Source: Serinibacter salmoneus (lineage in GTDB: Bacteria; Actinomycetota; Actinomycetes; Actinomycetales; Beutenbergiaceae). Taken from it: a stretch of DNA of 64,000 bases. The position numbers were made by a program, and so were the translations under genes. Shown here piece by piece: positions 25,411 through 33,562 of this stretch (position 1 is the first letter of the stretch; the number at the start of each line of letters is the position of its first letter). Location of the stretch: assembly GCF_002563925.1 (NCBI RefSeq), contig NZ_PDJD01000001.1:1866973-1930972 (forward strand), given 5' to 3'. The notes beneath the pieces were generated by a model. It saw only the letters and a list, made by a program, of their open reading frames with translations, had not been told where the DNA came from and searched no databases.

Positions 25411-25541
25411 CGTTCAACACGCGGCATGTGTCTCCCGCCGCGCCGCACATGTCGCCCGCCGCACTGCGATCCGTCGACCCCGCGCCCCCACCCGTCGCAC
25501 CCATGCCCCACTCGGCTGGCGGCCTCCCCTACCCTCGGAGC

Positions 25542-26021
25542 ATGACGTACGGGGTGAGGTGGGCGCACAGCGATGAGGCCTCGAGTGTCGCGGACCTGCT
25601 GTCCGCGTTCCATCGCGAGTTCGACGCACCCACGCCGGAGCACGCGGTGTTGACGGACCGCGTCACGCAGTTGCTGCGGCAGGACACCACGTGGGCCCTG
25701 GTGGCGGGCAAGCCCGCCTGCGCCCTCGCGCTGGTCACGGTCCGCACGAACGTGTGGCACCCGGGCGGCGTGGCACTCCTGGACGAGTTGTACGTGGCAC
25801 CGGACCGGCGAGGGCAGGGCATCGGGTCCGCCATGATGACCGAGCTCGCGCGCCGGGTGCGGGCCGAGGGCATCGGCCTGCTGGAGGTCAACGTCGACGA
25901 ACCCGACGTCGACGCGATCCGTTTCTACGAGCGCCACTGCTTCCTGGCCTCGGAGCCGGGATCGTCCGACCGCGCGTTCTACCTGTGGCAGGAGTTCTGC
26001 GCAGGCAGAATGCGACCATGA
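25542..26021 (+). CDS. GNAT-family N-acetyltransferase
   Basis: 159 aa from ATG 25542 (MTYGVRWAHSDEA), preceded by CGGAG. Acetyl-CoA binding motif A is clear: LDELYVAPDRRGQGIGSAMM (about residues 88-107), with motif B DVDAIRFYERHCF near the end. Substrate unknown. It overlaps the glycosyltransferase-like gene by 4 bp (ATGA), so the two products probably work on the same compound or polymer. Confidence 0.88.
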   Translation: MTYGVRWAHSDEASSVADLLSAFHREFDAPTPEHAVLTDRVTQLLRQDTTWALVAGKPACALALVTVRTNVWHPGGVALLDELYVAPDRRGQGIGSAMMTELARRVRAEGIGLLEVNVDEPDVDAIRFYERHCFLASEPGSSDRAFYLWQEFCAGRMRP

Positions 26022-26974
26022 GCATCACCATCGTGTCGGGACACTCCAACCCGGCCACGCCGGCCCCCCTGAACCACCGCGCCTACGCCCAGCGGCACGG
26101 GTACGCCTATGTGTTCGACGCGACGCCATACCCCTTGGAGACCGTCTGGGACCAGAAGTTACTCGCCATTCTCCAGGTCATGAAGGACCCAGAGACCGAG
26201 TGGATCTTCTGGATCGACGACGATGCGATCTTCACCCAGCTCGATGTCCCGCTCACCCAGTTGCGTGGCAAGGACGTCGACGCGCCATGGGGGCCAGCGG
26301 CGGACACTGACCGTCGAGACATTCCACTCCTCGAGCGCCCTGAGTCGTTCCACGTCTGCCGCAGCCCCGTGAACCCGTTCGGGGAGTGGTCGGCGATCAA
26401 CGCCGGCCTTATGATCATCCGCAATACGGCGACGATGCGTGACTTCATCGCGACCATCCTGCACACCCCCATGGAGTCGGTTGCGGCGTGGTGGGATCCA
26501 GAGGTCAACGGCAACCTCTACGCCGACGACGGCGATCAGGAGCGCATGCAGTACCTCATCGCCACGCGGGGGCTGGCCGAGCAGGTGGGCTTGCACGATC
26601 CCCTCGCCTTCAACTCCCGCACCTACCACCTGGCAGAGCGCCTAGATGAACTGTTCGTGTGCCACCTAGCGAACTACCGGGACAAGGTGCAGGGGTATCG
26701 GGAACTGCGGGAACGGTTCGGCCTGAGTGAGTATCTGCTACCACCGGACGAACTGGACCACGAGTTGTACCGGCACTCGATGTTCTTCCACCGCCCCGCA
26801 CTGCTGCCCCAATGCGGGGCCGACCCCGCGTCCGAGTCCGAGTCCGAGCCGGCGCCCACCACCCGTCCCCTGCCACCGCTCACCTCTCGCGGTGCGCGGA
26901 TCGTGGGCGATCTCGAATGGCAGGGCCGGCGCCTCGCGCGCTGGACCATCACGAGGTTGCGCGGTGGAGGGTAG
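26018..26974 (+). CDS. GT34-like (GMA12/MNN10) glycosyltransferase
   Basis: 318 aa from ATG 26018 inside the ATGA overlap. Family features: N-terminal ITIVSGHSNP, the NHRAYAQRHGYAYVFD segment, the WIDDDAIF (DxD, metal/nucleotide-sugar) motif near residue 67, and a INAGLMIIRNT segment. This matches galactosyl/xylosyl transferases of the GMA12/MNN10 type, better known from eukaryotes, although bacterial members exist. No signal peptide or membrane segment; a Ser/Glu/Pro-rich linker precedes a basic C-terminus. Acceptor unknown. The only candidate helper in view is the coupled GNAT. Confidence 0.75.
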   Translation: MSITIVSGHSNPATPAPLNHRAYAQRHGYAYVFDATPYPLETVWDQKLLAILQVMKDPETEWIFWIDDDAIFTQLDVPLTQLRGKDVDAPWGPAADTDRRDIPLLERPESFHVCRSPVNPFGEWSAINAGLMIIRNTATMRDFIATILHTPMESVAAWWDPEVNGNLYADDGDQERMQYLIATRGLAEQVGLHDPLAFNSRTYHLAERLDELFVCHLANYRDKVQGYRELRERFGLSEYLLPPDELDHELYRHSMFFHRPALLPQCGADPASESESEPAPTTRPLPPLTSRGARIVGDLEWQGRRLARWTITRLRGGG

Positions 26975-26995
26975 GGAGCCAGAATCCACGGCCGG

Positions 26996-27970
26996 TCAAC
27001 CGGAGAAGTGGTCCCATCCGACGCGCACCGAGGGCGGTTCCCCGTCTATCGTCACGGCGTGCCCGACTGCGTCGCGGACCCTGCCGATCCGCCGGAACTC
27101 CGCCGGCAGCGCCGCCGAGGCAGGGAACGTCGCGAGCAGCCCGTGGTCCTCTCCCCCGCCGAGCACCCAGTCCATCTCGGCGATCCCGGCGATCTCGGCG
27201 GCCTCCTGCAGTGCCTCGGCCTCGGGCCCCAGCAGCCGCGAGGAGAGCTCGATCCCCACCCCGCTCGCGCGGGCGACCCGGCCGGCGTCCCGCAGCAGGC
27301 CGTCACTCAGGTCAAGCATCGCCGTCGCCCCTGATCGGGCGGCGTCCACGCCGGCGCCGAGCGGCGGCGTCGGCCGGCGGAATGCCCCCACCAGCCCCTT
27401 CACGGAGTCCGGCAACACCACCCCGGAGTCCGCCAGTTCCAGCAGCGCGAATCCGGCGGCGGCCCGCCCGAGCGTCCCAGCGCAGGCCACCTGATCCCCC
27501 GCCCGGGCGCCGGAGCGCAGCACGGGGGCCACGCCGTCGAGCTCCCCGAGGGCCGTGACGCTGACCATCACGCTCGGCCCCGCCGAGAGGTCCCCGCCGA
27601 CCACGCCGACCTCATGCGGCGCGCAGGCCTGGGCGAGCCCGTCGGCCAGGTCGATCACCCAATCCACCGGCAGGTCGGGCGGCATCACGAGGGAGACCAC
27701 GAGGCTTCGGGGTACGGCGCCCATCGCGGCGACGTCGGCGAGGTTCTGCATGGCGGCGCGCCACCCGACGTCGGCCCCGCTGCTCCAGCGGCGGCGGAAG
27801 TGGTGGTCCTCCACGAGCACATCGGTGGTGACCACGGCGTCGCCGCGGTCGAAGCGCAGCACGGCGGCGTCGTCGCCGGTGCCGACGGGTGTGCGCACGC
27901 CGCGCGGCAGTCGGGGGGCGAAACGGGCGATCAGCTCGGTCTCGTCGAGCTCGGCAACGGTGAGGGGCAC
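26996..27970 (-). CDS. thiL: Thiamine-monophosphate kinase
   Basis: 324 aa from GTG 27970 (VPLTVAELDETELIARF). Phosphorylates thiamine monophosphate to the cofactor thiamine diphosphate. PurM-like fold with GTGDDAAVL (Mg/ATP), TTDVLVEDHHFRR, the VVGGDLSAGP loop, MLDLSDGLLRDAGR and LGGGEDHGLL. Convergent with the glycosyltransferase gene (21-bp gap) and divergent from the DUF3515 gene. Confidence 0.95.
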   Translation of the reverse strand: MPLTVAELDETELIARFAPRLPRGVRTPVGTGDDAAVLRFDRGDAVVTTDVLVEDHHFRRRWSSGADVGWRAAMQNLADVAAMGAVPRSLVVSLVMPPDLPVDWVIDLADGLAQACAPHEVGVVGGDLSAGPSVMVSVTALGELDGVAPVLRSGARAGDQVACAGTLGRAAAGFALLELADSGVVLPDSVKGLVGAFRRPTPPLGAGVDAARSGATAMLDLSDGLLRDAGRVARASGVGIELSSRLLGPEAEALQEAAEIAGIAEMDWVLGGGEDHGLLATFPASAALPAEFRRIGRVRDAVGHAVTIDGEPPSVRVGWDHFSG

Positions 27971-28056
27971 CCGGCCAGCGTAGGCGGCGCCCTGCGCCAC
28001 GGCCGAGCACAACCGGGCCCGACGGCGCCGCCCACCCGAGCGGATACCGTGAGCGG

Positions 28057-28560
28057 GTGCACCTCACCCGCCCCCGCTCCGCCGTCCTGCCCGCTCTCGC
28101 CCTGACCGCCGCCGGACTGCTGACGGCCTGCGGATCCGATGCGGTGACCGTGGAGCCGGCGCCCAGCGCCTCGGACCCGATCTGCGGCATCGTGCTGCAG
28201 AACGCCCCGCAGGTGCTCGCGGATGCGGACCGCCGGGCCACCACCTCGCAGTCCTCCCTCGCGTGGGGCGATCCGGCGATCACGCTGCGGTGCGGGCTGG
28301 AGCCCCTGGAGCCGACGACCGACCGCTGCATCACGGTGACCGGACAGGGCAGCGAGAGCGTGGACTGGGTGGTGAAGGAGAACGACGACGTGGCCGGGGA
28401 GGACACCGAGCGGGGGCGGTTCGTGTTCACTACCTACGGACGCGTGCCGACCGTGGAGGTCATCGTGCCGGTCGAGTACGCGGGCACGGATGCGACGGCC
28501 GTGCTGCTGGATCTGGCGGGTGCGATCGCCCCCACTACGGCGTTCGCGCAGTGTGCGTGA
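28057..28560 (+). CDS. DUF3515 lipoprotein
   Basis: 167 aa, GTG start. Lipobox LLTAC with Cys25 as lipidation site, then a small domain with conserved CGIVLQNAP, WGDPAITLRCGL and a final Cys (FAQCA). DUF3515 proteins are actinobacterial envelope proteins of unknown role often found beside ddl/thiL; ddl is 2.4 kb away here. Confidence 0.82.
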   Translation: MHLTRPRSAVLPALALTAAGLLTACGSDAVTVEPAPSASDPICGIVLQNAPQVLADADRRATTSQSSLAWGDPAITLRCGLEPLEPTTDRCITVTGQGSESVDWVVKENDDVAGEDTERGRFVFTTYGRVPTVEVIVPVEYAGTDATAVLLDLAGAIAPTTAFAQCA

Positions 28561-28678
28561 CGTCACACCTCTAGGACCCCCATCGCGATGGTCAAGCACC
28601 CCTCCCGCAGGGGCCAAGAACGTTGCAATTCCGCGGGAAAGTGAGGCACAGATCACGGCCGAAGGTCCTAGCCGAACG

Positions 28679-28696
28679 TGTTACAGACACGTAACA
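28679..28696 (+). promoter_or_regulatory. Inverted repeat upstream of 57-aa gene
   Basis: TGTTAC-AGACAC-GTAACA: perfect 6-bp arms with a 6-bp spacer, 48 bp upstream of the small gene. It looks like an operator for a dimeric regulator. The surrounding 183-bp gap holds no other gene. Confidence 0.45.
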
Positions 28697-28743
28697 TTGA
28701 GGGTGTTCACAGCCCACAAGGCATCACGAGAGAAAGCACCCCG

Positions 28744-28917
28744 ATGAGCACCGCGACCGTTCCCACCACCGACGTCCACGACGAGGCCATTGCTCTGGTT
28801 CGCGAGGCCGTGAACGCCTACCTTCCCGTTGCCCGCGCCCGCCGCGGCGCCATGGACACCACGACCTGGACCCAGGTCGTCAACGAGGTGCGCGACGTCG
28901 TCGCCGCCACCAACTGA
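28744..28917 (+). CDS. 57-residue conserved-looking hypothetical protein
   Basis: 57 aa from ATG 28744 (MSTATVPTTDVHDEA). Predicted two amphipathic helices (AIALVREAVNAYLPVARARR and VVNEVRDVVAAT), no cysteine, no membrane segment. It has its own inverted-repeat upstream region and its own terminator, so it is a stand-alone unit and probably real. GAGAGAAAG serves as a weak RBS. Function unknown. Confidence 0.6.
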   Translation: MSTATVPTTDVHDEAIALVREAVNAYLPVARARRGAMDTTTWTQVVNEVRDVVAATN

Positions 28918-29013
28918 GCCCCACCACAGACTGCCGTCGACGGCGCTGACACACCAGTCGCGCCTGTCCGGCACCGTTCGCCCGGCCGACGACCTCGGCC
29001 AGCGGCGAACCAC

Positions 29014-29041
29014 GGCGCCCTCCCACACCAGGGAGGGCGCC
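29014..29041 (+). terminator. Terminator after 57-aa gene
   Basis: Perfect 11-bp stem GGCGCCCTCCC / GGGAGGGCGCC with a 6-nt loop, followed by GTTCTCTTT. A good intrinsic terminator about 95 bp past the small gene. Confidence 0.82.
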
Positions 29042-29098
29042 GTTCTCTTTCCCGCGCGGTCTTTGGACTCGCTCAGGCGGGATGCCCGACGGCGCAGC

Positions 29099-29722
29099 TC
29101 AGCTGGTCTCGGACAGCAGCACTGCCGTGGTGCCCGGCTCGAGCGCCTCGAACAGGTGGGGCTCATCGCCCGGGTAACTGAGGTAGTCACCCGGGCCGAG
29201 CTCGACGGGCGCCTCCAGCGGGCCGGCGAGGGCGCGCCCCGACGCGAGCACCAGGTGCTCCTGGGCGCCGTACACGTGCGGTTCAGAGCGGCGCGGCACA
29301 CCGGGCTCGGCGGTGATGCGGTAGAGGTCGCGCCGCGCCATGGGCGGGCACGCGGCCAGCAGCGTCGCCTCGTATGTCGCGTCCCCGGCGGGCACCCGCG
29401 GACCCTCGCCCGCGCGGATCACCTGCACGCGCGCGCTCGGGCGCTCCACGAGCGCCGAGAACGGCACCCCCAGCGCGTCACTCAGCGCCCACAGGGTCTC
29501 GACCCCGGGGTTGCCCTGGGCCGACTCGAGCGCCGAGAGGGTGGACTTGGCGATCCCGGCGCGGCGCGCGACCTCGGAGAGACTCAGGCCGCTGCGCGCG
29601 CGGGCGGTGCGCAGACCCTGGGCGACCAGCGCGCGCACGTCCGGGCGGCCGCCCTGCTCGGTCGGCGCGCCCGGGACTGCTGGGGCAGCCGGAGGAGTGG
29701 TCGACGGCGTAGGCTCGGACAT
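29099..29722 (-). CDS. XRE-family regulator with C-terminal cupin
   Basis: 207 aa: HTH (about residues 30-88, SLSEVARRAGIAKSTLSALE) plus a cupin domain (about 120-200, EPHVYGAQEHLVLASG, GDYLSYPGDEPH). Such regulators sense a small ligand through the cupin. It is divergent from azlCD with an 86-bp gap carrying a palindrome on the azlC promoter, so local repression of azlCD is likely, as for other HTH-cupin/AzlCD pairs. Confidence 0.9.
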   Translation of the reverse strand: MSEPTPSTTPPAAPAVPGAPTEQGGRPDVRALVAQGLRTARARSGLSLSEVARRAGIAKSTLSALESAQGNPGVETLWALSDALGVPFSALVERPSARVQVIRAGEGPRVPAGDATYEATLLAACPPMARRDLYRITAEPGVPRRSEPHVYGAQEHLVLASGRALAGPLEAPVELGPGDYLSYPGDEPHLFEALEPGTTAVLLSETS

Positions 29723-29773
29723 GCGTTCAGCCTACCGGCCGATCGTTCACCACGCCGCCCGATTCGTTCTGCT

Positions 29774-29802
29774 TGACGAACGATCGTTCGCCAGGTCAGT
29801 AT
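29774..29802 (+). promoter_or_regulatory. azlCD promoter with overlapping operator
   Basis: TTGACG (29774-29779), 17-bp spacer, CAGTAT (29797-29802). The spacer holds a perfect 14-bp palindrome CGAACGATCGTTCG (29777-29790); a half-site CGATCGTTC recurs at 29742. The predicted transcript start coincides with the azlC ATG at 29809, implying a leaderless mRNA. Confidence 0.65.
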
Positions 29803-29808
29803 CCCGGC

Positions 29809-30567
29809 ATGGCTTCGCTCTGGACGTCCGTCCCCGCCGAACTGCGCCGCGCGGTGCTCCTGGTCACCCTCGCCGTCGCCCTGGTGGGTGTCGCCTACGG
29901 CGTCACCGCCACCGCCAACCAGTTCGCCGTCTGGCAGATCCTCGTTCTCGCGGTGCTCGTGCTCGCCGGGTCCGCGGAACTGCTGTTCGTGGGGCTCATC
30001 GGCGCCGGTGCCAGCCCATGGCTCGCCCTCGGCGCCTCCTTGCTGTTGAACCTGCGCAACGTGGTCTACGGCATGGCGTGCTCGCCCCTGCTGCCCGCCG
30101 GATGGCGCCGGTGGGCCGGGGCGCACCTCGTGAACGACGAGACCGTGGCCCTTGCCGCCGCGCCGAGCGGCGACCGCCCCGCCGAGTTGCCGCCACGCAC
30201 CCTCGCGCAGCGATGGGCCACCTTCCTCGTCTCGGGGATCGGCGTCGCGGTGGGCTGGCCGTTCGGCGCCCTCATCGGTGCGACCCTCGGGCAGGTGGTG
30301 CCCGAGCCCGAGCTCTGGGGCCTGGACGCCGTGCTTCCCGCTCTGCTGGGGGCGCTGGCGATGCCGGCGGTGCGCAACGGCAGCACGTTCGCGGTGGCGG
30401 TGCTCGCCGCAGCGATCGCGCTGGTGGTCACGCCCGTCGTGCCGCTGGGGGTGGCACCGATCGCGGGGCTGGCGGCGCTCGTGGTCCTGCTCCTCGCGCG
30501 CCGCCCCGGCGGCGGGGATCAGCAGGGCGGGGATCAGCAGGGCGGGATCGCGGGGGCGGGCGCATGA
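29809..30567 (+). CDS. azlC: Branched-chain amino acid exporter, large subunit
   Basis: AzlC-family permease, 252 aa from ATG 29809; no RBS is visible, which agrees with leaderless initiation. About seven to eight hydrophobic helices; the conserved segment VLAGSAELLFVGLI matches the AzlC GSAQF-type region and LLLNLRNVVYGMACS the NLRHxLY-type region. The C-terminus carries Gly/Gln repeats (GGDQQGGDQQGG). With AzlD it exports branched-chain amino acids or analogues in characterised members. Confidence 0.9.
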   Translation: MASLWTSVPAELRRAVLLVTLAVALVGVAYGVTATANQFAVWQILVLAVLVLAGSAELLFVGLIGAGASPWLALGASLLLNLRNVVYGMACSPLLPAGWRRWAGAHLVNDETVALAAAPSGDRPAELPPRTLAQRWATFLVSGIGVAVGWPFGALIGATLGQVVPEPELWGLDAVLPALLGALAMPAVRNGSTFAVAVLAAAIALVVTPVVPLGVAPIAGLAALVVLLLARRPGGGDQQGGDQQGGIAGAGA

Positions 30568-30887
30568 CCGAGGTGATGATCGCCGTCGTGCTGCTCGGCC
30601 TCGGCACGTACTCGACGCGGCGCGCGGGTGTGGCCCTCGGCGGCAGCGTGACGACCGGCCCTCGCGCGGCCTTGGCGGAGTGGGTGCTCGACCACGCCGT
30701 GATCGCCCTGCTCGTTGCGGTGGCGCTCAGCACCGCGGTGTTCGACGGCCACCAGTTCGGCGGCTGGGCGCGGCCCCTCGGCGTGGCGTGCGCGCTGACC
30801 GCCGCGTGGCTGCGCGCACCGCTGGTGCTCAGCGTGCTGCTGGGCGCGGGTGTGACGGCGCTGGCGCGACTCGCGGGGCTCACTTGA
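30564..30887 (+). CDS. azlD: Branched-chain amino acid exporter, small subunit
   Basis: 107 aa from ATG 30564, 4-bp ATGA overlap with azlC. Small four-helix AzlD protein with the typical N-terminal region GLGTYSTRRAGVALGG. It requires AzlC for function. Convergent with ddl 40 bp away. Confidence 0.9.
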   Translation: MTEVMIAVVLLGLGTYSTRRAGVALGGSVTTGPRAALAEWVLDHAVIALLVAVALSTAVFDGHQFGGWARPLGVACALTAAWLRAPLVLSVLLGAGVTALARLAGLT

Positions 30888-30927
30888 GCCGGGCCACGTC
30901 GCTCCCCACACGGAGCGGGCGAGCCCT

Positions 30928-32043
30928 CTACCTCAGCCCGGTCGGGCGCTCCAGCGCCAGGTCGATGAGCTCGGTGATCAGCTCGGAGTAGCTCATCCCC
31001 TCGTGCTGCCACAGCATCGGGAACATCGAGAACGGCGTGAAGCCGGGCATCGTGTTCACCTCGTTGATGCTGAGCTTGGTGCCCGCGAGGAACATGTCCA
31101 CCCGCGCCAGCCCCTCGCAGTCCAGCACCTCGAACGCCCGCGCGGCCATGGCGCGCGCCTCGCGCTGCGCCTCGTCGGACACCGAGGCCGGAACCTGCAG
31201 CGAGGTGGTGGAGGTGTCGGTGTACTTCGCCTCGAAGTCGTAGAAGGTGTGCTCCCCGCTGACCACGATCTCGCCGGGCGCGGTGGTGCGCGGCGGGTTG
31301 GTGCCGCGCCCCTCCAGCACCGCCACCTCGATCTCGCGACCGTCCACGGCCGCCTCCACGATCACGCGCGGATCGTGCCGCCGCGCCTCCTCGATCGCGG
31401 CGATCAGGGCGGCCTCGCCGTCGGCGAGCACCACGCGCTGCACCCCCATGCTGGATCCGGCGCGCGAGGGCTTGACGAACACCACCGGGCCGAGCGGCCA
31501 CACCGCATCCAGGCACGCAGCGCGGTCCCGCTCCCACTCCCGTCGGCCGATCAGGGTGAAGCGACCCACCGGCAGACCCGCACCGGCCAGCATCATCTTC
31601 ATCGCGTACTTGTCCATGCCGGCCGCCGAGGCCAGCACACCGGAGCCGACGTAGGGCAGATCCGCGAGTTCGAGCATGCCCTGCAGCGTGCCGTCCTCCC
31701 CGAACGGACCGTGCAGCAGCGGCAGGACCACGTCCACGCCGCCGAGCACGCGCTGCGCCTCGGTACCCGAGGCGACCATCACCTGGCCGGACTGCGGGCC
31801 GAAGCCGAGCATCGCCGTCGGGCGCTCCTGATCGGTGACCTCCGGCAGGTAGCCGGGGGCGAGTTTGAGGGACTCGGTGTCCTCCGGGCCGATCACCCAG
31901 GCGCCGCTACGGGCGATGCCGATCGGCACCACCTCGAAGCGGTCGCTGTCGATCGCGGACATCACGCCGGCGGCTGTCGCGCAGGAGATGGCGTGCTCGC
32001 TGCTGCGGCCGCCGAAGATGATCGCTACCCGGGTCCGACTCAT
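30928..32043 (-). CDS. ddl: D-alanine--D-alanine ligase
   Basis: 371 aa ATP-grasp ligase forming D-Ala-D-Ala for peptidoglycan. N-terminal VAIIFGGRSSEHAISC, LLHGPFGEDGTLQGMLEL, the ATP-binding KPSRAGSSMGV, and C-terminal RVDMFLAG...INEVNTMPGFTPFSMFP. Standard length and motifs. Confidence 0.97.
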   Translation of the reverse strand: MSRTRVAIIFGGRSSEHAISCATAAGVMSAIDSDRFEVVPIGIARSGAWVIGPEDTESLKLAPGYLPEVTDQERPTAMLGFGPQSGQVMVASGTEAQRVLGGVDVVLPLLHGPFGEDGTLQGMLELADLPYVGSGVLASAAGMDKYAMKMMLAGAGLPVGRFTLIGRREWERDRAACLDAVWPLGPVVFVKPSRAGSSMGVQRVVLADGEAALIAAIEEARRHDPRVIVEAAVDGREIEVAVLEGRGTNPPRTTAPGEIVVSGEHTFYDFEAKYTDTSTTSLQVPASVSDEAQREARAMAARAFEVLDCEGLARVDMFLAGTKLSINEVNTMPGFTPFSMFPMLWQHEGMSYSELITELIDLALERPTGLR

Positions 32044-32104
32044 GGGGCGAGACTACGCGGACGCACTGACACCGCGCGGGATCGGCACGCGTAGGGTCGA
32101 GAGC

Positions 32105-33253
32105 ATGAACCTGCGCCCCGCAACCGTGGTGGTGGAGTCGGGTCGGCCCGACCGCACCCCCGGCGCCCCCGTGAACCCCCCGATCGTCATGTCCTCCACC
32201 TACGTGGGCCACGAGCAGCCCGCCCCCGAGGACCTCGTGTACGCCCGCATCGGCACCGAGACCTGGGAGCCCTTCGAGATCGCGCTCGGCGAACTGGAGC
32301 GCGCGGACCGGCCCGGTCTGCTGTTCGGCTCCGGGATGGCCGCGATCTCCGCGGCCCTGTCCCTCACGCCTCCCGGCGGCGTGATCGTCGCCCCGCAGCA
32401 CGCCTATCACGAGGCCCTCGTGGGCGTGCGGTGGCTCGGCGAACGCTCCGGGATCAGCGCGCGGCTCGTGGACATCACCGACGCCGAGGCCGTGGCCGCG
32501 GCCATCCGCGGCGGCGACGGCGAGGCGCCCGCGGACCTGGTGTGGCTGGAGACCCCGACGAACCCGATGCTCGAGGTCGCCGACATCGCCGCGATCTCGG
32601 CGGTCGCGCACGAGGTCGGGGCCCTGGTGGCGGTGGACAACACCTTCGCGACCCCGCTACTGCAGCGTCCGCTCGAACTCGGCGCCGATGTGGTGGTGCA
32701 CTCGGTGACGAAGTACCTCGCCGGGCACTCCGACGTGGTGCTCGGCGCCGTGGTCACCTCCGACGACGCACTCTTCGCGAAGTTGCGCCAGCGACGCATC
32801 ACCGACGGCGGAGTCGCCGGTCCGTTCGAGGCATGGCTCGCGGTGCGCGGCCTGCGGACCCTCGCCCTGCGCGTGGAGCGGGCGCAGGCCAACGCCCTGG
32901 AGCTGGCCACGCGCCTGCAGTCCCACCCGGCCGTGGCCGCGGTGGCCTACCCGGGCCTGCCCGACCACCCGCAGCACGACCTCGCGGCCCGGCAGATGGA
33001 CGGGTTCGGCGCGATCCTCACGCTACGCGTGCGCGGCGGCGCCCAGGCCGCGGCGAGGCTGACGGAGGCGGTCCAGGTCTGGCTGCCGGCCACCTCCCTG
33101 GGCGGGGTGGAATCGATGCTGGAGCGACGCCGTCGTTGGCCGAACGAGGCCCCGACCGTGCCGGAGGACCTGCTGCGGGTCTCCGTGGGGATCGAGGACG
33201 TCGAGGACCTCTGGGAGGACCTGGACCAAGCGCTGCGCGCCTCGCAGGAGTAG
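32105..33253 (+). CDS. Cys/Met-metabolism PLP enzyme (trans-sulfuration family)
   Basis: 382 aa from ATG 32105 (MNLRPATVVVESGRP). Fold type I PLP enzyme: FGSGMAAISAAL, LETPTNPMLEVADI, DNTFATPLLQRPLELGADVV and the Schiff-base lysine in HSVTKYLAGHSD. Could be cystathionine gamma-synthase, gamma-lyase or a homocysteine-forming member; motifs alone do not separate these. Convergent with gpsA. No SAM or T-box type leader was seen upstream. Confidence 0.88.
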   Translation: MNLRPATVVVESGRPDRTPGAPVNPPIVMSSTYVGHEQPAPEDLVYARIGTETWEPFEIALGELERADRPGLLFGSGMAAISAALSLTPPGGVIVAPQHAYHEALVGVRWLGERSGISARLVDITDAEAVAAAIRGGDGEAPADLVWLETPTNPMLEVADIAAISAVAHEVGALVAVDNTFATPLLQRPLELGADVVVHSVTKYLAGHSDVVLGAVVTSDDALFAKLRQRRITDGGVAGPFEAWLAVRGLRTLALRVERAQANALELATRLQSHPAVAAVAYPGLPDHPQHDLAARQMDGFGAILTLRVRGGAQAAARLTEAVQVWLPATSLGGVESMLERRRRWPNEAPTVPEDLLRVSVGIEDVEDLWEDLDQALRASQE

Positions 33254-33299
33254 GCGCGGACGACACCCGGCGTGGGGTCTACGCCGAGTTGTCGCTACG

Positions 33300-33362
33300 G
33301 GCGGTCTGCCCCTCGCGGAGGGCGGCCTGCCCCTCGCGGAGGGCGATGAACCCCTCGCTGAG
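33300..33362 (+). repeat. Three tandem 21-bp repeats
   Basis: Units 33300-33320, 33321-33341 and 33342-33362, consensus GGCGGYCTGCCCCTCGCGGAG; the third is more diverged (GGCGATGAACCCCTCGCTGAG). Each unit contains an internal short palindrome around CTCGCGGAG. Confidence 0.8.
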
Positions 33363-33475
33363 GGAGGAAGCACCGCTCTCGGTTCTCACCCCATGGAAGT
33401 GTCGGTGCAGGTCACAGCGATGCGACGGCAACGCCGGCGCGGAGAACTGGTGAGTGCACCTCCCTCAGCGAGGGG
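33351..33475. repeat. 17-bp perfect inverted repeat
   Basis: CCCCTCGCTGAGGGAGG (33351-33367) and its exact reverse complement (33459-33475), with 91 bp between. It could fold into a long hairpin in transcripts from either convergent gene. Confidence 0.75.
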
Positions 33476-33562
33476 TCCACCGCCCTGAGCGAGGAACTCG
33501 GCGCCGCGTCGACTCACCCCGCCGCCGCACCCGGTTCAGCCGCACCCTCAGTCCGCGCCGAC

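Larger units (their letters stand above)
33254..33562. other. Convergent gap with tandem and inverted repeats
   Basis: 309 bp between two convergent genes (PLP enzyme and gpsA), without a convincing gene. Three tandem 21-bp units fill 33300-33362 and a 17-bp perfect inverted pair flanks 33351-33475. Confidence 0.65.

Noticed and set aside
28641-28657. CRP/GlxR-type site (GTGA...TCAC)
   Set aside because: The spacing is 8 bp instead of the required 6.
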